DNA of 5,998 bases from Sphingobacterium thalpophilum (GTDB lineage: Bacteria > Bacteroidota > Bacteroidia > Flavobacteriales > Flavobacteriaceae), in assembly GCA_943328865.2 (NCBI GenBank), contig CALQBR020000100.1:1-5998 (forward strand), written 5' to 3'. The notes under the pieces were generated by a model. That model did not search any database. It saw only the letters and a program-made list of their open reading frames with translations, and was not told where the DNA came from. The first letter of the stretch is position 1; each line of letters starts with the position of its first letter. The position numbers and the translations under genes were made by a program. Positions 5,549 to 5,998 of the stretch are shown piece by piece.

Positions 5549-5998
5549 CTAGATTTCTTTAATTGTATTTATGATGGTTCCGATACCTTCCACTGTCGCT
5601 TCTACCACATCTCCATTCCACATCCATTCTTGTGGATTTCTTCCTGCACCTACGCCAGCAGGTGTTCCTGTTGCAATGATATCTCCCGCCTCTAAGGTAA
5701 AAACGGTGCTTAAATCGTTTACCAAATCATTAATGTTAAACAACATGAATTTGGTATTTGAATTTTGTTTTTCAACTCCATTTAATTTCAACGATACATT
5801 CAAATTATGTGGATTTTCAATTTCATCTTTAGTTACTAAAACTGGTCCCATTGGCGCAAAAGTATCTTGTCCTTTAGAAACAATCCATTGTCCTTCTCTA
5901 CGACAATCCCTAGCCGAAATGTCATTGATTACGGTATAACCAAAAACATAATCCATCGCTTCTTCTTTAGGAACATACTTTCCTTTTTTGCTGATTAC
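5549..5998 (-). CDS. fumarylacetoacetate hydrolase (FAH)-family protein, C-terminal part (5' end outside window)
   Basis: The last 149 codons are visible and the frame is open to the right edge, so the start lies outside; the Met at 5956 is internal. The visible part starts VISKKGKYVPKEEA, where family members have their conserved core just after the E-x-E metal ligands, which would fall just outside. YTVINDISARD contains the third metal ligand Asp (NDxSARD). FAPMGP follows, then LEAGDIIATGTPAGVG, the family signature near the C terminus. These Mg-dependent enzymes hydrolyse C-C bonds in 2,4-dioxo acids, or decarboxylate or isomerise related ring-fission products. Members of this subgroup are commonly about 280 residues, so roughly half is missing. 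Being directly upstream of a maleate isomerase-like gene points to a substrate such as maleylpyruvate or another maleyl or fumaryl 2-oxo acid, but motifs alone do not fix specificity. Confidence 0.85.
   Translation of the reverse strand, partial: VISKKGKYVPKEEAMDYVFGYTVINDISARDCRREGQWIVSKGQDTFAPMGPVLVTKDEIENPHNLNVSLKLNGVEKQNSNTKFMLFNINDLVNDLSTVFTLEAGDIIATGTPAGVGAGRNPQEWMWNGDVVEATVEGIGTIINTIKEI

Noticed and set aside
5541..5550. Perfect 10-bp palindrome AGAATATTCT between the FAH-family and isomerase genes
   Set aside because: Short, AT-rich, and inside a 12-bp gap within one operon, where an operator is unlikely; a chance match is easy.
5549..5956. Treating the Met at 5956 as the start of the FAH-family gene
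   Set aside because: The frame stays open to the window edge with family-like sequence (VISKKGKYVPKEEA) before that Met, so it is internal and the gene is cut by the window.

Overview
The window looks like chromosome from a member of the Bacteroidota, most likely a flavobacterium. The DNA is AT-rich, the proteins have a flavobacterial flavour, two upstream regions carry the TAnnTTTG -7 element of Bacteroidota promoters, and the branched-chain 2-oxoacid dehydrogenase-type E1 is a single alpha-beta fusion, a form common in that phylum. I see no mobile element, CRISPR array, tRNA or rRNA. Species assignment is not possible from the sequence alone.

Layout. Positions 1-2564 hold four genes, all on the minus strand. 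Read in their direction they are an isopenicillin N synthase-like Fe(II)/2-oxoglutarate oxygenase (2564-1614), a YciH/SUI1-type translation factor (1540-1190), a uridine phosphorylase-like nucleoside phosphorylase (1138-269), and the start of a cytosolic-looking PBP2-type substrate-binding protein (196 to beyond the left edge). A 186-bp AT-rich divergent region (2565-2750) separates the oxygenase from the plus-strand fused E1 gene (2751-4727). A strong bidirectional hairpin terminator (4748-4777) sits between the E1 gene and a convergent minus-strand pair: a fumarylacetoacetate hydrolase (FAH)-family enzyme that enters from the right edge (5998-5549) and, 12 bp downstream, a maleate cis-trans isomerase-like protein (5536-4787).

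How the genes fit together. The right-hand pair is the clearest functional unit. An FAH-family C-C hydrolase followed by a maleate isomerase-like enzyme with all five expected active-site residues suggests a ring-cleavage catabolic route in which a maleyl compound is split and the resulting maleate is turned into fumarate for the TCA cycle. That pathway is an inference. The E1 gene would supply acyl-CoA from branched-chain 2-oxo acids, but its E2 and E3 partners are not in the window. The left-hand genes look like ordinary core or housekeeping genes with no obvious shared pathway. I found no convincing undescribed multi-gene system. The points most worth checking are the hydrolase-isomerase pair, the orphan IPNS-like oxygenase, the Glu at the kinase-site position in the E1, and the repeated 10-mers in the divergent promoter region.
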